Origin: Bacillota bacterium
GTDB lineage: Bacteria > Bacillota > Clostridia > DSM-8532
NCBI GenBank assembly: GCA_022702935.2
Contig: JAKIML020000092.1
Span: forward strand, 91,957 to 155,956
Length of the DNA stretch: 64,000 bases
Direction: 5' to 3'
In this document: in pieces, positions 16,749 to 25,332 of the stretch
Position numbering within the stretch: position 1 is the first letter of the stretch
Layout: each line of letters begins with the position of its first letter
Notes under the pieces: model-generated
Told to the model about the DNA's origin: nothing
The model's input: the letters and a program-made list of their open reading frames with translations, nothing else
The model's database searches: none
Program-made: the position numbers and the translations under genes

Positions 16749-17300
16749 CTAGAAAGCTTTCAAAAACTCGCTATCCTTTAATATCCCGGAGGCGGACATG
16801 CCCGTCATCAGCTTATTGGTATAGGCAAAATGAGACGGGCTGTTAAATCCGGCATTCAGGGCTGCCATAGTTATATTGTCACCGTTAAAAAGGGCGTCAT
16901 AGGCCTTTTTCAGCTTTCGTATGACAGTATAGCTTTTCAAGGGGATGCCGGTTTCCTCCATAAACAGATGAGCAAGGCGGCTCTGGGACAGGCTTACGCC
17001 TTGGGACAAGTCTTTGAGTGTAAGGGCTTCATCCTCCTTCCCTTCCCCTTCAAAGAGACTCAGTACCTTTTCAATGCGCTCATCAAAGCGTTTTACAGGA
17101 CCGTAGGACAAAATCCCAATCATACTCTGCGCGAAGGAAAGATATTGATCACGGCGCTTTAGTTCAAGCGCCTGAATTAGTCCTTGCCGCATGAGGGCGG
17201 CTTTTTCTTCAGGAAATACAAAAAAGGCTGGTTGGCAACTTTCTGTCAGTTTCCATGTATTACCCCTATGGGGACTGCCATTAAAGAGCAAGACTTTCAT
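16749..17300 (-). CDS. Short AraC-family regulator with a flavodoxin-like N-terminal stub
   Basis: 183 residues from ATG 17300, preceded by GGAGGAG. Residues 85-183 form a complete AraC double helix-turn-helix: LTLKDLSQGVSLSQSRLAHL, then ITMAALNAGFNSPSHFAYTN. The first 19 residues (MKVLLFNGSPHRGNTWKLT) are instead the start of an NAD(P)H:FMN-reductase/flavodoxin-fold protein, including the FNGSP phosphate loop, and that fold stops abruptly. This looks like a gene fusion or internal deletion that joined a reductase start to an AraC tail. Whether the stub has a function is unknown. It sits between nrdG and the transglutaminase-like gene on the same strand. Confidence 0.75.
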   Translation of the reverse strand: MKVLLFNGSPHRGNTWKLTESCQPAFFVFPEEKAALMRQGLIQALELKRRDQYLSFAQSMIGILSYGPVKRFDERIEKVLSLFEGEGKEDEALTLKDLSQGVSLSQSRLAHLFMEETGIPLKSYTVIRKLKKAYDALFNGDNITMAALNAGFNSPSHFAYTNKLMTGMSASGILKDSEFLKAF

Positions 17301-17365
17301 GCGCTCTCCTCCATAAATCGCTTGCATAAGTTCTGTCAAAAGGCTGGGGGTGTCCGCCATGATGC

Positions 17366-17887
17366 TTATTCGATTGTAATAACTCTATTTTCTTCCTTTG
17401 ATCGTTTAACGTCAATCATCCTTTGATTTTCCGAGCCCCGGAATTTTAACAGCAGATTTCGTTTATCGGCCTCATACCGGCCATCGATAAGGATATCGGT
17501 CCCATCGAGCAGGGCCTTCCAGCCTTTATGCTCCGCCCCATGCTCTATGATAAATTCATAGGTGTAACCGGTATAGGTCACTATGTCCAGATTAAGCTGC
17601 CTTGCTTTCCGAGCCAGTTCGGCAAAGGCTTCGGCCTGCTCAAAGGGTTCTCCTCCGCTGAAGGTAAGGCCATCAAGCAAAGGATTTTGCTTAGCCTGTT
17701 GGAGGATGGCATCTATGGTCATCCAGGTACCGCTCTCAAAGTCATGGGTTTCAGGGTTGTGGCAGCCCGGGCATTTATGCTTGCATCCTTGGGCAAAGAC
17801 CACCATGCGTATTCCGGGCCCGTCCACAATGGATTCATTGATAATACCGGCAATTCTGATCACAGTTTCCACGCTTTCACCTGTCAC
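17366..17887 (-). CDS. nrdG: Anaerobic ribonucleotide reductase activating protein NrdG
   Basis: 173 residues, radical-SAM activase that installs the glycyl radical on NrdD. The [4Fe-4S] cysteines are C35, C39 and C42 in CKHKCPGC, followed by LTFSGGEPFEQ, the radical-SAM GGE motif. The GTG start overlaps the nrdD stop in a GTGA arrangement, so translation is coupled. It is controlled through the nrdD leader, which holds a cobalamin riboswitch. Confidence 0.96.
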   Translation of the reverse strand: MTGESVETVIRIAGIINESIVDGPGIRMVVFAQGCKHKCPGCHNPETHDFESGTWMTIDAILQQAKQNPLLDGLTFSGGEPFEQAEAFAELARKARQLNLDIVTYTGYTYEFIIEHGAEHKGWKALLDGTDILIDGRYEADKRNLLLKFRGSENQRMIDVKRSKEENRVITIE

Positions 17888-20226
17888 TTTGAAGAACAGC
17901 TCTGCCTGCGGAAGGACATATGCTTTATCCTGTCCCGCTCCTCTGCTCTTTTGGCATTATTGAACTTCTCAACGGTACCCACAAGATAGCCGGTGATTCG
18001 TCTGATTCTTTCAAAGGCCTTTTCCCCTTCCTGGCGTCCGCAAGCAGGGCATGTTTCACCGATAATGCCCGTGTAACCGCAGACCGGATCCCTGTCCACC
18101 GGGTGGTTAATGGAGCCATAACCGATGCCCGCTTCCTTCATGGCGCAGATAATCTTTTCAAAGGCCTGAAGATTCTGAGTGGGATCCCCGTCCACCTCCA
18201 CATAGGTGATGTGCCCGGCATTGGTCAGCGCGTGATAGGGCGCCTCCAGCCTGATCTTGTCAAAGGCGCTGATGGGATAGTATACCGGCACATGGAAGCT
18301 GTTGGTGTAATAGGCTTTATCCGTAATCCCTTCAATTGCACCGAACATCTTTCTGTCCATCTGGACAAATCGTCCCGATAATCCCTCGGCAGGGGTCGCA
18401 ATCAAAGTAAAGTTCATATTGTATTTTTTGCTGGCCTCGTCCATGCGCCTGCGCATATGTCCGACAATCTCCAGTCCCAGCTTCTGTGCCTCTTCGGATT
18501 CTCCATGATGCTTGTCCATCAAGGCCTTCAGGCATTCTGCCAATCCGATAAAGCCCGTGGTCAGGGTTCCGTGCTTCAATACCTCCCTGACCTCGTCCTC
18601 CCAGTCCAGCTTGTCCGAGTCTATCCAGACCCCCTGCCCCATGAGAAACGGGAAGTTCTTGACCTTCTTTCGGGCTTGGATCTCAAACCGCTCCAGAAGC
18701 TGATCTATGACCAAATCAATCTTTTTATCCAGCTCGTTAAAGAATGTCTGGATGTCCTTATTGCTTTTCAAAGCCAGTCTGGGCAGATTGATGGTGGTAA
18801 AGCTCAGATTACCTCTGCCATGGGTGATTTCTCGGGAGGGATCAAACGCATTACCTATAACCCTTGTCCGGCAGCCCATATAGGCAATCTCAGTTTCAGG
18901 TTGTCCGGGTTTATAGTACTTCAGATTAAAGGGAGCATCCAGGAATGCAAAATTGGGGAAAAGTCTCTTGGCGCTTACCCTGCAGGCCAGCTTGAACAGA
19001 TCATAGTTGGGATCCTCGGAATGGTAGTTGATGCCTTCCTTGACCTTGAAAATATGGACCGGGAAGATGGGTGTCTCACCGTTGCCAAGCCCTGCTTCAG
19101 TGGCCAGAAGGATATTTTTAATAACCAGCCTGCCCTCGGGTGTGGTATCAGTGCCATAATTGATGGAGCTGAAAGGCACCTGGGCGCCCGCTCTGCTGTG
19201 CATGGTATTCAGGTTGTGAATAAAGGCCTCCATGGCCTGATAGGTGTTTCTGTCGGTCTCAACCTGTGCCTTTTGGGCTGCAAATTCCTGAGCCCTGACA
19301 ATCGCATCCTTATCCGTAATATACTCACCAAGGTGTTTTTGCTCAAGACGTACATACGCCTCATTACTCTGCAGGGTTGGATAAGCCTTGTGCGTGTCTG
19401 CAATCTTATTGGATACTGAATTGACCAGATTAATGGCATCCTCGCAGCCAGTCAATAGCTCCAGAGCTTTGGCCAGATTTTGTTTGTAAAGTCTGGCATA
19501 GGTTTTAGCAACACCGGGAGCCATGCCGTAATCGAAATTGGGAATGCTCTGCCCGCCATGCTGATCATTCTGATTGGACTGAATGGCGATACAGGCCAGG
19601 GCCGAATAGCTGTGAATATCGTTAGGCTCTCTCAAATGGCCATGCCCGGTGCTGAAGCCATCCTTGAAGAGCTTGATGATATCAATCTGACAGCAGGTTG
19701 TGGTCAGGGTGAGGAAATCCAAGTCATGAATATGGATATCACCCTCTTTATGGGCTCGGGCATGCTCGGGCTTTAAGATAAACAGCTCACCAAACTGCTT
19801 TGCGCCCTCAGAACCATATTTAAGCATGGTTCCCATGGCAGTGTCCCCATCTATGTTGGCATTTTCACGCTTTAAGTCATTATCTTTGGATTCTTTGAAG
19901 GTTATTTCTTCATAAATCTTCATAAGCCGGGTGTTTACTTCCCTGACGCGGGTCCGCTCGGCTCTGTAAAGGATATATTCCTTGGCCGTTTTGGCATGAC
20001 CGCACTCTATGAGCACTCTTTCGACCACATCCTGGATCTCTTCCACACTGGGAATCTTTTTGTCGGGATCATTATGTAATTGCTCCACCACTTTTTCGGT
20101 CAGAGCCATGGCGTTGGCATAGTTCTCTTCACCGGCTGCCCGAGTTGCTTTGAAAATGGCATTGGTAATCTTTTCAATGTTGAAGGGCACTTCCCTTCCA
20201 TCCCGCTTCTTAATCTTTGTAATCAT
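17884..20226 (-). CDS. nrdD: Anaerobic (class III) ribonucleoside-triphosphate reductase NrdD
   Basis: 780 residues. Residues 1-93 form an ATP-cone allosteric domain. The ten-stranded barrel follows, and the C terminus carries a zinc site (CGYT and CPAC) and the glycyl-radical loop RITGYLVG, with the radical at about G746. It reduces NTPs to dNTPs under anoxia, using the radical made by NrdG. ATG at 20226 is preceded by AGGGGA. The upstream DNA holds a sigma-A promoter, a cobalamin riboswitch and an intrinsic terminator in that order, so B12 should switch expression off; a B12-dependent class II enzyme elsewhere in the genome would explain this. Confidence 0.97.
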   Translation of the reverse strand: MITKIKKRDGREVPFNIEKITNAIFKATRAAGEENYANAMALTEKVVEQLHNDPDKKIPSVEEIQDVVERVLIECGHAKTAKEYILYRAERTRVREVNTRLMKIYEEITFKESKDNDLKRENANIDGDTAMGTMLKYGSEGAKQFGELFILKPEHARAHKEGDIHIHDLDFLTLTTTCCQIDIIKLFKDGFSTGHGHLREPNDIHSYSALACIAIQSNQNDQHGGQSIPNFDYGMAPGVAKTYARLYKQNLAKALELLTGCEDAINLVNSVSNKIADTHKAYPTLQSNEAYVRLEQKHLGEYITDKDAIVRAQEFAAQKAQVETDRNTYQAMEAFIHNLNTMHSRAGAQVPFSSINYGTDTTPEGRLVIKNILLATEAGLGNGETPIFPVHIFKVKEGINYHSEDPNYDLFKLACRVSAKRLFPNFAFLDAPFNLKYYKPGQPETEIAYMGCRTRVIGNAFDPSREITHGRGNLSFTTINLPRLALKSNKDIQTFFNELDKKIDLVIDQLLERFEIQARKKVKNFPFLMGQGVWIDSDKLDWEDEVREVLKHGTLTTGFIGLAECLKALMDKHHGESEEAQKLGLEIVGHMRRRMDEASKKYNMNFTLIATPAEGLSGRFVQMDRKMFGAIEGITDKAYYTNSFHVPVYYPISAFDKIRLEAPYHALTNAGHITYVEVDGDPTQNLQAFEKIICAMKEAGIGYGSINHPVDRDPVCGYTGIIGETCPACGRQEGEKAFERIRRITGYLVGTVEKFNNAKRAEERDRIKHMSFRRQSCSSK

Positions 20227-20265
20227 CTGTACTTCCCCTTTTTTATCAATGAGATGATATGCCGT

Positions 20266-20298
20266 AATAAAAACCTCTCGACAAAGGTCAAGAGGTTA
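20266..20298 (-). terminator. Riboswitch-associated intrinsic terminator of nrdDG
   Basis: On the minus strand AACCTCT pairs with AGAGGTT and is followed by TTTTATT. It lies between the cobalamin aptamer and the nrdD ribosome binding site, the place expected for a transcription-attenuation expression platform. Confidence 0.85.
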
Positions 20299-20361
20299 TG
20301 ATCATAGAAAACCTATGCACATCCTATACCCCTCCATCGCTCGTAGAGTTCATGGTATCAT

Positions 20362-20536
20362 ACTACAGGCAGGTCTTCTGACTCTGGGTCATCAACATTC
20401 CATGCCTTCCCGGATACTATCCAGTGGACCTGTATTGAAATGTCTCACCATCACAGCGGCGGGACCGTGCAGGATTCTCACCTGCTTCCCTTTTAAACTG
20501 CCAAAAACAGTCACCTGCAATAACAATATTTAGGTG
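20362..20536 (-). ncRNA. Cobalamin (B12) riboswitch upstream of nrdDG
   Basis: Read on the minus strand the region shows the conserved cobalamin-aptamer pieces in order: GGTGAGAATCC, ACGGTCCCGCCGCTGTGA, CCACTGG, GGGAAGGC, GATGACCCAGAGTC and the B12 box AGTCAGAAGACCTGCC. Bound adenosylcobalamin is expected to favour the downstream terminator and reduce nrdDG transcription. Boundaries are approximate, set from the predicted transcription start and the last conserved base. Confidence 0.95.
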
Positions 20537-20542
20537 TAATTG

Positions 20543-20571
20543 ATATTATCATATACAACATATAGCGTCAA
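20543..20571 (-). promoter_or_regulatory. Sigma-A promoter of the nrdDG leader
   Basis: On the minus strand TTGACG (20571-20566) and TAATAT (20548-20543) are separated by 17 bases. Transcription would start near 20536, just before the riboswitch. Confidence 0.75.
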
Positions 20572-20599
20572 TATCTTTCAGGCATGTTCCCCATTTCAT

Positions 20600-20633
20600 A
20601 CAAAAGCAGCCCGCCCCTCCGGGACAGGCTGCT
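20600..20633 (-). terminator. Intrinsic terminator upstream of the nrdDG promoter
   Basis: AGCAGCC (20633-20627 on the minus strand) pairs with GGCTGCT (20611-20605) and is followed by TTTTG. It would end any minus-strand transcript through the small open frame at 20658-20765. Confidence 0.75.
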
Positions 20634-20657
20634 TATCTTAATATTCAGGCATTGACG

Positions 20658-20765
20658 TTATTTAAGGTTTTCTACCATGCGCACGGCAATAACAAGGGCC
20701 TGTTCACGGGCGGCGCTTGCATAAATAATGTAAATCTCCTCCTTATTCTTTACCCTTCCGGGTGG
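20658..20765 (-). pseudogene. Possible 3' remnant of a protein gene
   Basis: A 35-codon open frame on the minus strand encodes a protein-like tail, IYIIYASAAREQALVIAV then RMVENLK, with an amphipathic helix character. It has no ATG, GTG or TTG start at a useful position, only AAGGAGGAG in front of ATT codons, and it ends just before an intrinsic terminator. It may be the C-terminal scrap of a deleted gene or a tiny gene with an ATT start. No family was recognised. Confidence 0.3.
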
Positions 20766-20770
20766 TTATT

Positions 20771-20812
20771 GAAAAAGAAAAAGTCCTAAATCAAAAACTT
20801 TGATTTAGGACG
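20771..20812 (-). terminator. Intrinsic terminator after the AraC/unknown-protein operon
   Basis: A perfect 10-bp stem, GTCCTAAATC with GATTTAGGAC, has a 9-base loop and is followed on the minus strand by TTTTTCTTTTTC. It lies directly after the stop codon at 20822. Confidence 0.92.
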
Positions 20813-20821
20813 TATTGGGGG

Positions 20822-21760
20822 TTAAATGCCTTTACTCATGATATCCACAGCTTTTAATTCATGCTCATGGGCCGATTTCAACAGGCCTGCAATTTGGTCC
20901 CGAACCTCCATCTGACTGATATCCTGACTGGTTTTGAGACTGAAGGCTTTCTGCCATGCCTCATAGACAGCTTTGTAAATCGTAGCCAGCTCGGTCTGTT
21001 TCATTTTTTCAAAATACTTCCAGGCATAGTACTTTAAAGGTGCGTAGGTGCCCAGAAAATATTCCAGATTCCATGCAGCTTCAATGTTGAATCTCTCTTC
21101 GAAATGCCGGATCAAGGTTGGATAGGCTTCCAGCCCCTTGGCATTCTCGCACCATTCCTCTCCCTTTAAGTGTGAGACAGCCAGTTTTAAGGTATCGGCC
21201 AGAATAGCCTCCTGGGACTTATCGCTCTTACCGGTCACTGTCAGCACCGACAAAATGGGAATCTCACGTTTTCCAAGCTGATCATAGGCCATTTGGGATC
21301 CATTGATTGAATCACCACATCCTTCATTGATGGCCAGGGTGGAAAACATTTGCATATTGTCATCATAACCGGTAATCAAACCCCATTCGGGTACGCCAAT
21401 GTCCCAGGATATGGCAGGTATGCCCGCATCAATGGACTTTTTAATATTGGCAATAGCCTCCAGCCTTTTTTTCTCTTCAATGATGTCCTGTCCCCAATAA
21501 CGGCCCACATACTCACAGGTAAGGCCGCCGTTTTCCACCCATGGCTTCTGCATGTCAAACTGCCAGATGCTGGTGGCCGACGGACAGAGATCAGCCGAAA
21601 CCCACATACGGAAAGCAAACCCGCTGGTGGCGACAATATCCTCCGCATACTCGGCCCAAGGACTGTTTTTTACGGCGCAGACCAAGGATTTTGCAAAGGA
21701 AAACAGATAGCCCGTACTGTCATAGACTCCACTCCAGGTGGTGTTAATCTTTTTCATCAT
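20822..21760 (-). CDS. Unknown protein, possible papain-like fold
   Basis: 312 residues (or 311 if the second of two adjacent ATG codons is used; GGGAGG is better spaced from the second). I do not recognise the family firmly. The segment GIPAISWDIGVPEWGLITGY at about 120 resembles the histidine-containing strand of C39/BtrH-type cysteine-peptidase-like proteins, but the histidine is absent, so this is a weak lead. The C-terminal 150 residues are helical and rich in aromatic and charged residues. It follows the AraC/GyrI regulator with a one-base overlap, so the regulator and this protein work as a unit, perhaps in small-molecule or peptide sensing. Confidence 0.7.
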   Translation of the reverse strand: MMKKINTTWSGVYDSTGYLFSFAKSLVCAVKNSPWAEYAEDIVATSGFAFRMWVSADLCPSATSIWQFDMQKPWVENGGLTCEYVGRYWGQDIIEEKKRLEAIANIKKSIDAGIPAISWDIGVPEWGLITGYDDNMQMFSTLAINEGCGDSINGSQMAYDQLGKREIPILSVLTVTGKSDKSQEAILADTLKLAVSHLKGEEWCENAKGLEAYPTLIRHFEERFNIEAAWNLEYFLGTYAPLKYYAWKYFEKMKQTELATIYKAVYEAWQKAFSLKTSQDISQMEVRDQIAGLLKSAHEHELKAVDIMSKGI

Positions 21761-22599
21761 TAAGCCTCCCTTTTACTTTTTTCAATGGGAATATAGATTT
21801 TCTCTGAAAACACACGGCTTTGCTCCACATAGCATTCAAACTCATACCCACCCGCGTGTTTGTAGTCACTTTGCGGCAGCCAGACGGATTGAATGTACTT
21901 CCAGGATCGGTGAATAGTATTGACAAAGTCCTCATGCGTCGCCACAGGTGTCCTGAATAAAGCATACAGACCGCCGGGTATGAAGAGCTCCTGGGCTCCC
22001 TCCTTATCACCTTCTGCTTCCTCGGTGCGAATGCCAATATAATAATCCAGCTTATTTAAAGAAGCATCCCAACTGCTTACACCAAAATCCTCGCAGATTT
22101 TACCACCCGACAAACGCAGAGAGAGCTTTTTGGCATTGTATTTATTCCAGAAATTTGGCGGGTTCTCCTCATCACTCTTATAAACGGTGAGAGAAAAACC
22201 GGGTATATCAATCACCTCAGGGATTATCTCAAATGGCTTTGTTTCAAAGGTTAAAGGCTCACAGAGCTTCAAGCTGTTCTGAGTCTGTCTGAATTCGGTG
22301 GGTAAAATATGATATTCATCCTTAAAGGCGCGGGTGAAGTTCTCTTTTGAATTAAAACCATAGGCGAAGGCTATCTCCGAAATATAGGCATCCTCTTTTA
22401 TAATCCGCTTGGCGATCTCACTCAATCGCCTTTTACGGATATAGTCGGTGGGCGTCATCCCTGCCGCCTCTTTAAAAATCCGCAGAAAATAGTACTTGGA
22501 ATAGCCACAGGCCCTTGCACAAGCTGTCAAGTCAATCTCATGGGCCAGATTCGTCTCTATGTATTCAACTGCCCTTGCAATATGTTCTTTATAGTCCAT
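21760..22599 (-). CDS. AraC-family regulator with GyrI-like effector-binding domain
   Basis: 279 residues. Residues 5-105 are the AraC double helix-turn-helix (LTACARACGYSKYYFLRIFK and ISEIAFAYGFNSKENFTRAF). Residues 120-275 form a GyrI/Rob-type ligand domain, as in multidrug-responsive regulators, ending in CYVEQSR and IYIPIEK. The ATG at 22599 follows AAGGCGGGG. It is the first gene of a two-gene operon with the unknown protein at 20822. The ligand is unknown; the family commonly senses amphipathic or cationic compounds. Confidence 0.9.
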   Translation of the reverse strand: MDYKEHIARAVEYIETNLAHEIDLTACARACGYSKYYFLRIFKEAAGMTPTDYIRKRRLSEIAKRIIKEDAYISEIAFAYGFNSKENFTRAFKDEYHILPTEFRQTQNSLKLCEPLTFETKPFEIIPEVIDIPGFSLTVYKSDEENPPNFWNKYNAKKLSLRLSGGKICEDFGVSSWDASLNKLDYYIGIRTEEAEGDKEGAQELFIPGGLYALFRTPVATHEDFVNTIHRSWKYIQSVWLPQSDYKHAGGYEFECYVEQSRVFSEKIYIPIEKSKREA

Positions 22600-22758
22600 A
22601 GGCCCCGCCTTTCCTGATTCAAATATACAACATATATTCCCATAAGGATTGATAAAAATTGCTATTTACAGAATTGCCACAGAGATTGCTGTGAATAGGT
22701 TTTAAGCATATTGGCAAAAATAAACCGCCAACATTATTTCTTTTGGAGGAGATTCATT

Positions 22759-23190
22759 GTGTTGACGGGTATCATACTTGCGTTGCTGGCAGGTTTATTA
22801 ATGAGTGTCCAAGGGGTTTTCAATACAAGGGTCATGGATTCGTCCAGCATGTGGACCACAAATATCTGGGTGCATTTTTCCGCCCTCATCACCAGCCTGT
22901 TAATATGGTTTTTCACGGGCAGAGAGAGCTTATTGTCGGTGTTCCAGGTCAGTAATAAGCTCTACTTACTGGGTGGCATCATCGGTGCATTCATTACCTT
23001 CACCGTAATCAGAAGCATCTCGGATTTGGGCCCTGCCTATGCCACCATGCTGATTCTGCTGGCGCAGCTCGTGGTTTCATGCTTAATCGAAAGCCTTGGT
23101 CTATTCGGCACAGAAAAGATGTGCTTTGAATGGACCAAGCTCATTGGCGTAGCCCTGATGATTGCTGGAATTATCATCTTCAAAAAATAA
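22759..23190 (+). CDS. YdcZ/DMT-type membrane protein
   Basis: 143 residues from GTG 22759, chosen because GGAGGA at 22745-22750 sits eight bases upstream and gives the usual length of the family. Five hydrophobic spans cover nearly the whole protein, with the family pattern GLLMSVQGVFNTRV near the N terminus and a GVALMIAGIIIF last helix. It is a half-size member of the drug/metabolite transporter superfamily, whose members often function as pairs. No partner gene is adjacent. Substrate unknown. Confidence 0.82.
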   Translation: MLTGIILALLAGLLMSVQGVFNTRVMDSSSMWTTNIWVHFSALITSLLIWFFTGRESLLSVFQVSNKLYLLGGIIGAFITFTVIRSISDLGPAYATMLILLAQLVVSCLIESLGLFGTEKMCFEWTKLIGVALMIAGIIIFKK

Positions 23191-23239
23191 CAAAACCCCG
23201 CCATAGTTTTGCCTAAATAATCATGATGCCGTTAAAGCC

Positions 23240-24133
23240 TCATATATCAGAGGTGACCTGATAGTCGAGAATGTCTATCAGCTTGCTTGAAGCCGCCGAC
23301 AGGGGCATATCCTTGAGCCATGCAACACCCACATGGCGCGGCGGGATTCTTTCAATGGGCTTAATTTCATATAGTGCCCCTTTTTGGATATCCTCTTCAA
23401 CAAAGTTTCGTAGGACACAGGCAATGCCAAAATCAAATTTCGCAAAATGCACTAAAAGGTCCATATTGCCTAATTCAAACGCCGGCGTGACATTTATAGA
23501 ATGACTCAAAAGGTACTCATCTATATAGTGTCTGGAATTGCTGTTCTTCTCCAGCAACAGCATGGGGTTCTTAACAATTTCGCTGAGAGGCTGTAGCTGA
23601 TAGGAAAGCTGTCTGAGCTTTTTCCCTGTTACAAAGCAATCCTGAACCTCCAATATGCTCTTGAAGCTGAGTTTGTCATCCTTGTAGGGCATGTTGATGA
23701 TGCCAAGATCAATGCCGCCGCTTTTTAATAGATTGATAATTCCCGGTGTATTAGGACATGTCACATGGACCTTAATGCCCGGATAGAGGGTATTAAACAG
23801 CTTCAGGTAGGGCACCAGGTAATGCTTGCACAGCGTATCGCTGACCCCCACACGAATCTCTCCGCTTTGAACATTTCTGACACTGTCAATCTTCTTCTCA
23901 GCAGTTTCAATAAAGTTAAAAGCCTGTTTCAGATACGTATAGAGAATCTGGCCCTCCTGGGTCAGCCTGACACCCTTGGGTGTCCGCAAAAACAAGGCGC
24001 ATCCCAGCTCATCCTCAAGCTGCTTAATGGCTCTGCTCACGGCTGGCTGAGTAATATACAGAGACTCTGCAGCTTTCGAAATGTTTTCATATTGGGCCAC
24101 ATAATAAAAGGTCCTGTAGAACTCCAGATTCAT
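23240..24133 (-). CDS. LysR-family transcriptional regulator
   Basis: 297 residues. N-terminal winged helix (ISKAAESLYITQPAVSRAIK) and a periplasmic-binding-protein-like effector domain from about residue 90. It is divergent from gap with 103 bases between the start codons, the usual layout for a LysR protein controlling its neighbour. That would be an uncommon form of gap control, since Bacillota normally use CggR/SorC-type repressors. The effector is unknown. Confidence 0.93.
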   Translation of the reverse strand: MNLEFYRTFYYVAQYENISKAAESLYITQPAVSRAIKQLEDELGCALFLRTPKGVRLTQEGQILYTYLKQAFNFIETAEKKIDSVRNVQSGEIRVGVSDTLCKHYLVPYLKLFNTLYPGIKVHVTCPNTPGIINLLKSGGIDLGIINMPYKDDKLSFKSILEVQDCFVTGKKLRQLSYQLQPLSEIVKNPMLLLEKNSNSRHYIDEYLLSHSINVTPAFELGNMDLLVHFAKFDFGIACVLRNFVEEDIQKGALYEIKPIERIPPRHVGVAWLKDMPLSAASSKLIDILDYQVTSDI

Positions 24134-24224
24134 TGGTATAACTCCTTGTTATGGCTTATATTAGTTTTATGCATTTTATTTATATTGTAGCACGTTTTAT
24201 AATGAAGCTGTACAAAATATCTAG

Positions 24225-25256
<1,032 letters not shown>

Positions 25257-25272
25257 TTCTATCTTTACAAAT

Positions 25273-25318
25273 AAAAAGTGTGTGGTCCGGGGTTTGCACC
25301 TGAACCACACACTTTTTT
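25273..25318. terminator. Bidirectional intrinsic terminator
   Basis: AAAAAGTGTGTGGTCC and GAACCACACACTTTTTT form a long stem with A and T tracts on both sides. It serves gap and the convergent ABC exporter operon. Confidence 0.93.
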
Positions 25319-25332
25319 GATTTATAGAGGTA

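Noticed and set aside
18457..19419. 320-codon open frame on the plus strand
   Set aside because: It lies entirely opposite nrdD, whose protein motifs are certain, and it has no family motifs of its own.
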